64,000 nt of DNA from assembly GCA_963585895.1 (NCBI GenBank), contig OY757917.1, forward strand, positions 108,853,969-108,917,968. The letters run 5' to 3'. Positions 54,239 through 64,000 of this stretch are shown piece after piece (positions within the stretch are counted from its first letter, which is position 1; the number at the start of each line of letters is the position of its first letter). A program made the translations under genes and the position numbers. The notes under the pieces are model-generated. The model ran no database searches, was not told the DNA's origin, and saw only the letters and a program-made list of their open reading frames with translations. This DNA comes from Sepioteuthis lessoniana. Lineage: Eukaryota; Mollusca; Cephalopoda; Myopsida; Loliginidae.

Positions 54239-55048
54239 TATTGCACAGTCGGCTGGGGCTATAGAATATACCGACTGAAGAGAAAAGACCCCACCCAATC
54301 AGTGTCCTAGATATGACACTAAACAATCTGATGGTGAGGATTCAGTGATGCTAGAGCTTTGTGGAATGCAGAGCACCCTTTCATTGCCATCACTCCCGCA
54401 TCCGCTTTGGCCCGGACTGGTAGCACCTGACAGTGTCCTATCTATGGTTTCAATAGAACAAACAGCATACTTATGCTAAACTGAATTGTTTGAAATAGAA
54501 CTGTTTGACTAAACTGAGTAGCTTGAAATAGAAATCTTTTTTTGACAATTAAACTGTACTTACGTTTAAACTGCGTGCTTATGCTAAACTGAATTGTTTG
54601 AAATGGAACTGTTTTTGACATTGAAACCACTAAACTGAATTGTTTAATATAGAACTGTGTGTAAAGAATCTATACTTATACTATGGATCCCCACATATGG
54701 CCGGGCAAAAGCAGGACGGCCAGCTCGGACATACATCCAGCAGCTATGTGAGGATACGGGATGTAGTCCTGAAGACCTGCCAGAGGCGATGAACGATAGG
54801 TAGAAGTGGCGAGAGAGGGCCAGGGATATCCGTATCTGTGGCACGACATGATGATTATACTTATACTAAACTGAATTAGCTGAATTAGAAATGTTTGCAT
54901 AAACTGAATAGTTTGAAATAGAAGTGTTTTTGACAAAGTGTGTACTCAATCTAAACTGAATTTTTTTAAATTTAAAATATTTGCATAAAAATGGACTTGG
55001 CATTAAATGGCCTACAAAGGTTGATATGCCATAAAACCCAACAAACCA
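54239..55048 (+). repeat. D element, copy 8, joined head-to-tail to copy 7 and split by RTE
   Basis: Head 'GCACAGTCGGCTGGGGCTAT', 'GACACTAAACAATCTGATGG', 'CCGGACTGGTAGCACCTGAC'. Many 55-bp units follow, interrupted by the RTE scrap at 54683-54855, and the tail is 'GGTTGATATGCCATAAAACC' + CAAC. Confidence 0.9.
54671..54868 (+). mobile_element. Short RTE 3'-end insertion with TSD
   Basis: 54683-54855 carries the last 172 bp or so of an RTE: 'PHMAGQKQDGQLGH' region in one frame, i.e. 'TPTYGRAKAGRPARTYIQQL', 'CEDTGCSPEDLPEAMNDR', stop, and the ATGATGAT end. It is flanked by TATACTTATACT (54671-54682) and the same at 54856-54867, a 12-bp TSD. It sits in the 55-bp array of D copy 8, so it is younger than that element. 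Confidence 0.9.
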
Positions 55049-55051
55049 CTA

Positions 55052-55275
55052 TCCAGTATTCTGACTGATGTTAATAATGCTAAAGTTTGGATGGTCTTCA
55101 CTCGTCATCTTATATACAAGTCTTCCTGTACCAGTACCAACCCTTCCGTGACTGTATGGAGCGCGCCAATTACAATTGGTATCATCATCACTTTCATGTT
55201 TCATAGTTTTCAATTCTCTAGGATGGTTTGCGTAATTGTTTCCCTTTTCGTGTTACCCTTTGGTCAGACTGATTG
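55052..55275 (-). mobile_element. RLE-type LINE 3' end, copy 9
   Basis: Antisense: 'MKVMMIPIVIGALHTVTEGL', 'VLVQEDLYIR', stop, 'RVKTIQTLALLTSVRIL'. Tail only; it directly abuts the end of D copy 8. Confidence 0.65.
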
Positions 55276-55309
55276 TACGGAGGGATGGGGCTTATATATA
55301 GTGTAATTG

Positions 55310-55530
55310 TTTCTTGAGAGATTCTATGCACGGTTATACGATATTAAGTATTCCTTTTCTTTCACAAATAGTTTGCAGGTAGTTGTATGGTTTCCCGCGT
55401 CACTGTTCATTTTTAATTTATTCATCGTTATATGGTTTCAAGTAACTACAAATAATATTTTGTAAACAATAATAGCTTTAAGGAACCATTCTTAATTTAA
55501 ATGATTTAAAATCATATGGTATCAAGATGT
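55310..55530 (+). repeat. H-type degenerate repeats
   Basis: 'GATTCTATGCACGGTTATAC', 'AAATAGTTTGCAGGTAGTTG', 'TATGGTTTCAAGTAACTAC', 'TCATATGGTATCAAGATG' recur as loose units with 56730-57000 and 60700-60870. Confidence 0.45.
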
Positions 55531-56408
55531 AAACAGATCTATTGGATCCATTGTTGTAATCCTAGTAAATCCTATCACACCGTGTCATAGTGGACCTGAG
55601 AGTTATATCAAGGAAAGCGTTTTCCATATGATCCAAATGTCTATAGCCTCACCCCAGATACAAATCAGTATCATACTAGAACACCTTTTTTGATAGCAGT
55701 AATTGAAGTCACTTGAAATAAAGGTATAAAGTTATGTATGCTTTCGATAATTCGTCAGCTCTCTCATTCTCTAGCTATGTCTTTGTGTCACCCACAAATA
55801 ATTACTAACAATTTGTTTTTAAGATAATCTTTGAATTCAGACATACCAGGACTTTATTTCCAACGAAACATTTTAAAATCCAAAAGGATATTATTATGTA
55901 TTATTTTAAATTTAACAGCTTTAAAATCCATTAACCAAAAATATGAGAATATAGTAAACCAGAAATAATTACAGCTTTTTAAATAATTTGTTTTTTTATT
56001 ATAATATAAAATTTCATTCCGTTGTTTACTAAGTTTCAATGCTGCACGTTTTCGTATTGATTAATGCCTAATAATAAGCATTTTGATTTATACTTCTTAA
56101 ACAGACTTCACAAAATCCTAGCACCTCTAAAAGAAAATTAACTTATTAAAAATATTCGTTTGGTTGTACAAATGTATCGGTGTGAATGTATATCACTGGT
56201 CATGTGATGTAGAAACACATCGTTTTAAGTCCAGGTTAAGCGCTTTATACAAGCCCTTGTGTGCGGGCATACCCACTACAAACAATTGCACGCCTATATC
56301 AGTCATCTAATTAGATGTGAGATTTTAATAGATTTGTATTATTTGTTTAAGAGTATGATAACTCCGGAGTAATCTAATACTGGCATTTTATTCTCTAATT
56401 AATACGCG
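55531..56408. other. No gene seen
   Basis: AT-rich spacer. Confidence 0.5.
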
Positions 56409-56577
56409 GAACACTGCTGGAGAAGCAAGAACGAACTCAAATGTGAGTTTCTCTCATGGACTCCAGCACATGGACGTACTAGCGTTGGCTGACCAGCAAG
56501 AATTTACTTTTATAAGCTCGGTTCGGATTTTGGATGAAGTTTAAAGGACTTGTCAGGAGAGATGGATAATAGGGACG

Positions 56578-56616
<39 letters not shown>

Positions 56617-56660
56617 TCAGGGGAATATGTGTTGTCAGGAAGATTGGATGGTGATAATAA
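56409..56660 (+). mobile_element. Old RTE 3' end containing a (GA)n expansion
   Basis: 'HCWRSKNELKCEFLSWTPAH', 'GRTSVG', stop, 'PARIYFYKL', 'LKDLSGEMDNRDGWRERE' then a GA run (56580-56614) and 'KVRGICVVRKIGW'. It corresponds to the C-terminus of other copies, where the DNA for WRERVRDI contains a short GAGAGAG. Confidence 0.75.
56580..56614. repeat. (GA)n microsatellite inside an RTE copy
   Basis: About 16 GA dinucleotides where intact copies have three or four. Confidence 0.9.
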
Positions 56661-56699
56661 ATAAATGATTGTAATCAGAGCTATATTTTTAATTGCACT

Positions 56700-57000
56700 T
56701 ATTTGTCTATAATAATTTTTGGCACCCAGTTATATATGATAGCACATATTCCTATCTAAACAAATAGTTTGCACATAGGGATACTGGGAACTCTACATCT
56801 CTCAAATACCAATAGTTTGCACTTAGTAATAAAGTGTCAAGTATTTTTATCTAATACCAATATTTTAGACACAGTTATTTGTTTTGAAGTAACTACCTCA
56901 ATTTAATAATAGTTATCTGAGTGTACACAAAAATGTTGTCAGAAATATTTTCGTGCAACACCAAAAGTTAGAAAGCAATTATATGGTTTCAGTTAATTAA
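56700..57000 (+). repeat. H-type degenerate tandem repeat
   Basis: Loose units of about 50 bp with 'TTCCTATCTAAACAAATAG' + 'TTTGCACATAG', 'ACCAATAGTTTGCACTTAG', 'TTTTTATCTAATACCAATAT' and 'TATATGGTTTCAG'. Confidence 0.6.
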
Positions 57001-58426
57001 TAATTTTATAATGGAGATCATGTGTCTGTCTGTAGCAATAATTCTGTAATCTTCAAGTTAATCGTGTATATATATATATATATATATACACAAATAGTGT
57101 ATTACAGTGTAAATAGAAAAGCTTACTGATAATGATGAATAAGTGATTTTCCTGGTATTATTGATTTTTAATCGATTGATTATATTGTAACAAGTATCCT
57201 GACTATAAATCTTAAATGAAATTTATAAGCAAAATAAATAAGTTAGATTTTATAAGTTGTGATGTAGTTTAGTTAAACAGCTAGATCAAAAAAAAAAAAG
57301 CCGGGAGTTATGGGGAGACCGAGCCTTGAAACTGTTCTATTTTTTGTTTGGTATAATCGAAGAATGGTTTGAACCGTAACTCCTGCTCTCAGATGCAACC
57401 ATTGTTTTATTATAAAACGTATTAAAAGCCATCCTATATCTATTTTTTATAGAGGAAATAATTAAAATCAAATTTATATAAATATAATATTTTTATAAGA
57501 GTTCTTATTTAGTTTTGTTTTTCTTTCTAATTCATTATAATATTTCATTGCATTAAAACTTGAGTATTTGCGTCTAAAGGGCTCATATCTTTGTAAATGA
57601 TGATTAAAAAATATTATAGCTTTAAGTAAATAAGTCTTTACTGTTTTATGGTATTAAATAATTCTATTTAATCTGAATAATTTTCAAGCAGATCTATTTG
57701 ACCTTTAAACGGCACCCGGACGGGTACTATCCATCTAGAGAAGGAGATAACTTGGAATAATGGCAGTGAATAGACACTCTGATTTCTCCACGGGTGTAAA
57801 AATGAATTCTCTCGACCAGATGCCGTTTAATGTTATGCACATGATACCACTTTTGGTGGGAAATTTTCACTCTGTAAAAGATACAGCAAGTGCATTCTAT
57901 TCCTCACTTACAGGAAGTAGATATGTAAAAGATATTTAATTTTTAAAACAGATAAATAATGTATACTATTTTTATTTTTTGTTTGATATCTCTTTTTTTT
58001 TCAAAAATATCTCTAAATTCTTAAATGTTTGATCAATAATCATGGGAAGAAAACCTAAAGTAAGCCGAATATTCCTGTTCGGGATAAACCTATATTCACT
58101 TTATATATAATCTAGTGAATGTAAGTATTCTTGTTGTGATTCAGACGTTTGTGTGTCCCATATTTCTGGGTAACATAGAAATTTTAATGTATTTAGATTT
58201 CGTAAAGAATTATTCGTGTACACAATCTCTTCTATTTTTGAGATACAGCTGTAGATTGATTACTACATTCACTAATAGATTACCTGAATTTTGATGAAAA
58301 TATTCACTTTATAATGTTCCATTTATGATATTCATCAATGAATATTCCATTTATGATATTCATCAATAAATTATCATCAAACTCAAAAGGATTGACATCC
58401 ATTAAATAAAAATCTGAGCAAGTAGA
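57001..58426. other. No gene seen
   Basis: AT-rich, with a (TA)n tract at 57064-57089. Inverted copies of TTAAACGGCA lie at about 57701 and 57826. 'CATTTATGATATTCATCAAT' is duplicated at about 58318-58365. Confidence 0.45.
57064..57089. repeat. (TA)n microsatellite
   Basis: About 12 TA dinucleotides. Confidence 0.9.
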
Positions 58427-60548
58427 ATCATCATCATATCGCGCCATCAGCACGGATATCCCTGACCCTTTCTTGCCACCCTTCTCTATTGCCCATTGCT
58501 TCCGGCAGGTCTTCAGGGCTACATCCCGTAACAGAAAAGAGCTGCTGTATGTAGGTTCGAGATGGTCGTCTTGTCTTTAGTCGTCCATTTGAAAGGGTCC
58601 ACAGGAGTACATCAGTTATGAGTTCATCCTTACTTCTCCAGCAGTATCCCGCATGCCTGGTTCGTCTAACTTTGATCGTTTTCATGATGGGTGGAAAGTA
58701 GCCGTAGAGCTGCTGCTTTGTGGGATGCTGCCTCCATGACTTGTTCAATATTGCTAGCAGCATTCTTGTGTAGTTGCTGTCAAGCTTTTTCCCCATACGT
58801 TTAGTTAACGTCCATGTAGTGGAGCATATAGCAGTATCGACACAACCGTTGGTTGGAAGAAACTGCGTTTCATTTTATCGGTCAGGCCTGACTTCCATAT
58901 GACCAATAGCCAGTCGATAGCCTTCCATGCCTTTGCTAGTCGCATGTGGATGTCTTTCTCGGTTGATGAGACACTGCTTCCCAGGTAGGTGAACTTGTCT
59001 ACTAGTTTCAGAGAGCTACCGTTTAGTGTGGAGATGTCGCCTCTTTCATTAAAGCACATATATTCCGTCTTGTGTGCGTTGACATGGAGGCATATATTAG
59101 AAGCTGCTCATTCTAGAATATGTAGCAGGATTTCGGCTTGGGCGGCTGCATTTGCCAGAAGCGCTATGTCATTAGTGTAGTCGGCATCCGTAATTGTTTG
59201 TGCGGGGTATCTTCTGCTTCTTTTCTTTGTTAGCTTGAAACCGCTTTCTTTCATTTTATCAATGGATGTTCTAAGCACGTAGTCAAGACAGATAATAAAG
59301 AGGTATCGGGCTAATGTGTCTCCTTGCAGTACACCTGCTACAATGATGAAGTAATCTGGGTCTCCATCCGGGGAACGGACTTTGACTTTTATGTTTCTAT
59401 AGAACATCATTATGGCTGCGACGGTTTCTTTTTGTAGGCCATGGGCGAGTAGAATTTGCCTCATCTTTCCTCTGTGAATGGAGTCAAAGGCCTTGGTAAT
59501 GTCGATAAATAATATTGTTGCCGCTAGGTATTTTGCACAACACTTATGAAGATTCGACGGATCGTCAAAATTTATGACGTCGTGGATCTATTCCTCCGGA
59601 AGGCATTTTGGTTCTTCCTGAGTATGTTGTTAATTTTGGGTTCTTAGCATAGTAGAGCATTTTATATCTTGGCTGCTATGGATGTAAGGGTTATACCTCG
59701 GTAGTTCTTGGCTAATCCAGGTCACCTTTTTAGGGAAAGGGAGGATGCATCCCTTCGTCCATCAGTTTATTGGGTTTCGATTATGTACGGCATTACAGTG
59801 TGGGAGTATTTCATCAAGCACAGCTGCTTTTCTATCTTTAATTTTTCTTAGTACAGAGTCGAGTTGTTCTTTCATAAACGGTCCTAGTTTGAGGTTTAAT
59901 TGTTTACTAATGATTCTCGGAATTGATTTATGTGTAGCTTTCGGAGGATTTCAGAATAAATTCTTAAAATAATGTTTCCATAGGTGTATTTGTTCTTGTT
60001 GGCTGGTAGCTTTCAGGTTAGCTTTCACAGTGCTCTTCCTTCTGCTCACTTCTTTTACCGTTTGCTATGCTATCCTAGATTGTCTATCTTAAACCGAGTC
60101 TCAAATCTTATCGATCTGATTTTGTATGTATTCTGTTTGTTCTTTTAGATCGATGATAGCTTATTCCTTTTATTCCTTTTTAAGTTTCAGGACATTGGTA
60201 TTGGTTGGGTTCTTCCTATTGCATTCGGAGGCAGTTTTCACGTCAGCACACTTTTCCCTAATCGCTAATGTCTCCCATGGGTCAATAGGTTTAGTTCTTT
60301 GTTTAGTTGGTATGCATTCCGCTGCTGGGCATTGATGAAATTCTCATATTCGTCATTCGAGGTATGTGTTTCTGTTTTCTCCTGTAGAGCATCGAATTTG
60401 ATTCTTTGTGTTAACGCATATCTATCTCTAATATACCTGTTATTAAGCTGGGACCACTCATAGTGTACAGTGGTTGTTGTTCGGGTCGCATTCTTTTGTA
60501 GATTCAGTCGTAATTTTGCTATGACAATGCGGTGATCGAAGGACACAC
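58427..60548 (-). mobile_element. RTE-type LINE, longest copy, antisense, frameshifted
   Basis: About 2.1 kb. From 60548 downwards: 'DHRIVIAKLRLNLQ' (the last conserved block of the AP-type endonuclease, S-x-DH), linker 'SNDEYENFINAQQRNAYQLN', 'DLKEQTEYIQNQIDKI', then RT with 'LAKNYRGITLTSIAA' intact near 59700, 'DGDPDYFIIVAGVLQGDTLA', an active-site box mutated from YADD to 'YTND' (~59170), 'TLNGSSLKLVDKFTYLGSS', 'NYTRMLLAILNKSWRQ', and the C-terminus 'RTRHAGYCWRSKDE' to 'VRDIRADGAI'. It ends in CATCATCAT-type tail sequence at the left. Open pieces are 60265-60546, 59108-59464, 58805-59059 and 58434-58796. Several shifts and stops make it inactive. Plus-strand frames here (58989, 59745, 60126) are shadows. 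Confidence 0.95.
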
Positions 60549-60599
60549 CCTATAATGAGGAGTAAGCCTTGCAATTCAATGCGCTCGACAAGGAAGATA

Positions 60600-60870
60600 T
60601 CAAAAATATATAATAGACTTATGAAATAATGTTTTTATCATTCGACGAGGATATTGTAGTATTATTTACATATTCAATAAACTTTAAAATATATTAATAC
60701 TGGGTAACAAATATTCTTATATAATTCTAATGAATAAATCAAGTTCCTCAATGTGGTAACAATTCCTATTCAATAAGCAATTGGTTAGCACAGAATTATA
60801 TGGTCCCAAGTATTCTAATCAAATACCATTAATTTGCAAGCAAAAGAATTGCAATTTTAGATTATATGGT
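60600..60870 (+). repeat. H-type degenerate tandem repeat
   Basis: 'AATACTGGGTAACAAATATT', 'GTTAGCACAGAATTATATGG' + 'TCCCAAGTATTC' and 'ATACCATTAATTTGCAAGC' repeat the motifs of 56700-57000. Confidence 0.5.
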
Positions 60871-60904
60871 GACAAAGACGAAACGATTAATCCCATGATT
60901 AGCG

Positions 60905-61260
60905 ACTGGAGCAAAATAACGCAAGACTAGGTACGATTGGTTTGAGAAAGTAATCGACAATGAATTGTGCAAGAAACTGAAATTTCACCTTGCGGTCATA
61001 TTGGTATATACACAAGGCAAGTGGATGCAACGCATAAAGTTTTCTGAGATTTTGAGATACAAACAGATCCAATGATCCAGGCCAGGAGACCAGACCTAAT
61101 TAACCAAAACAGAAAATCAGCCATCTTGAGGATTTTGACATCCCTAGCAGGTACTATAACTATGGATATGAGAAGACCAAAGAGAAAAGTCAATGAAGGG
61201 TTAATTAGCAAACAAAAGATCTCGAAGAACACCATCCTCACCAACAGATACAGCTTAGGA
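60905..61260 (+). mobile_element. RLE-type LINE fragment, copy 10, plus strand
   Basis: 'RKTRYDWFEKVIDNELCKKL' + 'KFHLAV', then by frame shift 'WYIHKASGCNA', 'TDPMIQARRPDLI' (the R-x-PD signature of the RLE) and 'EDFDIPSRYYNYGYEKTKEK' (second acidic residue). The order agrees with 38165-38880. It starts further 5' in the element than most copies and lacks the tail. Confidence 0.6.
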
Positions 61261-61391
61261 CATATTAAGAGACTGTTAATTGGTAATTAATGTAAATCTT
61301 TAATTTTAAACTTTTCTTTCTAAATGTCAACGTTCAGGAACTTGTCATACGATAAATATTTAAAAAAAACAAAAAAAATATACTTATAAGT

Positions 61392-61650
61392 AAGTAAAGT
61401 TGGCGACCGTTCTTCAGGGTGACTAGAAGGCTCTCTTTTCAATAGCTACTACCTGGTTGTAGGGGAGGGCGCTACTCTTTTCCCTGGATTGCTCCACTTT
61501 ACCCTTGATGCGTACCTTATATCACTGAGTGTTAAGCAAGGAGGTATCAAGTATCATTTTTAAAGTCTCTGGTATGACGCGACCTGGGATTGAACCCAGG
61601 TCTGCCGGACCATTGGCAAGCACTCTACCCACTAGACAATGAGCCGGCTG
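61392..61650 (-). mobile_element. tRNA-derived SINE (family E), antisense, full head
   Basis: Antisense head 'CATTGTCTAGTGGGTAGAG' (A box) and 'CTGGGTTCAATCCCAGG' (B box, perfect). The body matches the 11.5- and 39.1-kb copies with more changes. Its intact head shows what those two have lost at their 5' ends. Confidence 0.9.
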
Positions 61651-61827
61651 AAATATATCTGCTTCATAATTCTATGCGCCAAGAGGGCTTTAAGAGATAC
61701 TGTAATAAGCAATAATGTTTGATCTATGAGATTAAAATTCATCACTGAAACCAAGAAAAAAATACTGTAATCATAATTGATGTGTTAAATGCTGTTTGTA
61801 ACACTAAGCTTGTGACTAATTGAATTA

Positions 61828-61874
<47 letters not shown>

Positions 61875-62300
61875 TAAAATTTAGAACGTATGGATGGATT
61901 GCTAATAAGTAGTTACTTTTAGTTTAAAGTTTTCGAAGGTTTAATTGCTACGTTCACAAACTTATGAATTATGATTAGAACAAAAAATAATACATTTATC
62001 TGCTACATTGTGGTGTTACTTCGTCTTATACTTTTTATCACATTCCTAGTTTCGATATAAATTCAATGTAATAACAATAAGCTTTTTGTGCAAGAAATAA
62101 GAATGTCTGTAGACTTTTAAAGAACCTCTCATATACAAAATCTCTTCGATTTAATGGATACGCGTTGGATCAACAACAATATAGACTGATGAAAAACTAG
62201 AATTTTGATCAATGAATTATTTGAACGTATTCCTCTCAAGATGTTTTAGCGTGTTACGCAGTATATATTTGCTTACCAAACAGTTTAATTTCCGTTTCTG
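61651..62300. other. No gene seen
   Basis: AT-rich with a (TA)n tract at 61831-61869. Confidence 0.5.
61831..61869. repeat. (TA)n microsatellite
   Basis: About 19 TA dinucleotides. Confidence 0.95.
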
Positions 62301-64000
62301 TGTGTCCACAGAATTCAAAAACTGCCAGGGTTTCTTTTAGCTACACCTTCCAGGGATTTAATCAGAAGCTGCAGTAGGTGACCAAAGGATTCCTATATGA
62401 TATACCAAGTAAATTTAGTTAGGAGAAAATTCGATATCAGTTTGTGCATAGCTTCATTCCGTGGTGGATTTAAAAACCACACAGATGAAAGTACAAAGTA
62501 GTCTATATCGGGAACCTTTGCTTTAAGAGTTTGAACTGGGTCAGAAGGCGACGAAAGAAACGATAAATATTTTTTGTGCGAAAGGTGAAAAGGTCACAGG
62601 GCAAGTAAATAAATGTTTCAAGAATTTTCTCACGGACAAAATCTATGGATTATGAGGCTGTTCTCCACGCCGCTGGAGCTAATACGGATAGTCACTCTCG
62701 GAGAGTATCAGGCGAGTTCGTCATTTCACAAATAAAAATATTGTTCGTTTTCTTAACCACCTCGAAAAGGGACGGTGACTTGCCGGACATAACGCACGTT
62801 AGCAAATTTTACTAAACTTTTGTCTTGCCCTTGAACATACATCTTTACTAAGTAGGTAACTGTTACTCGACTCTCTTCACCTTTTTTTTTATTTCATTAC
62901 CACAAGTCTTGTTCACATTTAAAGTGTCTATTTTGTTCCCGTGGCTTCTTCAGGTTCATAATACAAATCGATTGTTTAGTGTGTGAAATCTCTCACGAAT
63001 TCTTTATGACTGCGTATTTGGTTTGTGCATGCAGATTAAATTTCTGCAGATCACGCAACGCATCGATCAAGTTTGCCTCCGAACTGCTTTTTCTCTTCAC
63101 AAGCGATGACCCTACAGGGTTATATGACGCACTGCACGAATTAAATTGGGCCTTCCCAAAACAATATGAACCGACGATAACATCGAGCTGACCTTAGAGT
63201 TCAATGTAAAATTACCTTTCCTGATCTTCCTGCCTTTCCATTTTGTGCAGTATCAATTACCATTTGAGCTGTAGAATTGTTTATCAGGTTGTGCCGTGTA
63301 TCAGAGACAGCAAGGTCGAGAGTTCAATTGCTGCTGGGGACCAACCTGCTTAGTTGTATTACAAATTGTTAGCTCAAGTAACAAAAAGCGCCCCGGGAAA
63401 TATTGCCACCCGTGTTGACCATTACCAGCAACAGGTCAACATAGGTTAAATTTTCTAATACAGTTTTCGCCTATCTGATCAAAAATAGGAATGGAATTGT
63501 TGTCTCTACACGCTTCCAGGTGTATTTCTCATTCGTATCGAACTGGAACGATATGTCAGTTAGGATATTAAGAACATGACACATTGGTTTCAGCTAAGGA
63601 GCAACAATTGATGATCTATGTTGGGTGAGAGTCGATAATTGATTTAACAAAAACAAAAAAAAATTGTATGGTGTAAGTAACTACAACCATTCTACATTTA
63701 GTAATTGGCAAGCAGGATCGCTGTAAAAATGTCACTGCTTGTAGTTTTACGATTAAGGGACACAGACATCAAATGTGAATCACTGAGATCAGTTAGCAAA
63801 AAAAGTGTATTATAAAACCTATCTACTGAAAAATAATCGTTAAACATTTGTGTACCTAATTTTCGGAGGGTCTAAATACCAGGGTTAGTCAAACGTTTTG
63901 CAATAGTGAGGTAATGTTAGGCACAATACGGTGGCACCCGATGTTTTTCTGAGGTCGTGAACGAACCACAATGGACTGTGAGATGACTAGCTCATCCGTT
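62301..64000. other. No gene recognised
   Basis: Slightly less AT-rich than the rest. The 70-codon frame 62979-63191 ('CRSRNASIKFASELLFLF') has no known domain; it could be an exon but I see no supporting splice pattern. 'GTCGAGAGTTCAATTGCTG' near 63320 looks a little like a B box. Confidence 0.35.

Noticed and set aside
57695..57840. MITE with inverted ends TTAAACGGCA
   Set aside because: The inverted repeat is only about 10 bp, there is no matching target duplication and no second copy was noticed in the window.
1..64000. CRISPR array or bacterial operon structure
   Set aside because: Repeats are microsatellites, minisatellites and dispersed transposons; no regular repeat-spacer pattern and no clustered genes.

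Overview
This is AT-rich, intron-scale animal DNA. It has no operons and almost no long open frames, but many (TA)n tracts, tRNA-derived SINEs, 5'-truncated non-LTR retrotransposons and old tandem repeats. The mix of RTE-type LINEs ending in an (ATG)n tail, several tRNA-headed SINE families and a LINE family carrying an 'IPIVxGALG' tail is what I would expect of a lophotrochozoan. My best guess is a cephalopod mollusc such as an octopus. That is inference from repeat style, not proof.

Only one convincing host gene is seen: a single-exon minus-strand gene at 33889-34950 for a 353-residue secreted, cysteine-rich, probably N-glycosylated protein. Its cysteine spacing suggests an internal duplication. 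A possible broken second gene (9355-10460, minus) is coding-like but frameshifted and interrupted by a repeat.

Layout: 1-5.4 kb holds an antisense RTE fragment, two 'D' elements (unique head, 55-bp tandem units, fixed tail) and the first copy of a composite repeat 'J' carrying a SINE. 8.5-12 kb holds the second J copy, split by an RTE insertion with a perfect 14-bp target-site duplication (TSD), then the candidate pseudogene, a SINE with an 18-bp TSD, and a D element split by a very young SINE 'E'. 13-20 kb has a Penelope-like remnant, a duplicated 290-bp block, and D, F and C repeats. 20-27 kb has a 49-bp minisatellite, an inverted repeat, another SINE and dense microsatellites. 27.8-29.2 kb is an RTE copy split by a 796-bp solo LTR with a clean 4-bp TSD. 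30-36 kb has a 5S rRNA-like scrap, a 30-bp minisatellite at two places and the one gene. 37.4-40.8 kb is a head-to-tail cluster of 3' ends of one LINE family with a restriction-like endonuclease signature, itself hit by D and E elements. 41-49 kb has more SINEs, a Helitron helicase scrap and a second pair of the same LINE tails. 49.6-51.4 kb is the best-preserved RTE reverse transcriptase, with a 7-codon deletion in a conserved motif. 51.4-61.7 kb is LINE, RTE, D and E remnants, including a 2.1-kb antisense RTE reaching back into the endonuclease domain. The last 2.3 kb shows nothing I can identify.

The window therefore reads as a repeat graveyard with some recent activity around one secreted-protein gene. 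The most useful content is nested insertions that give a relative chronology, a repeat tail shared by two different element classes, and same-strand clustering of LINE 3' ends.
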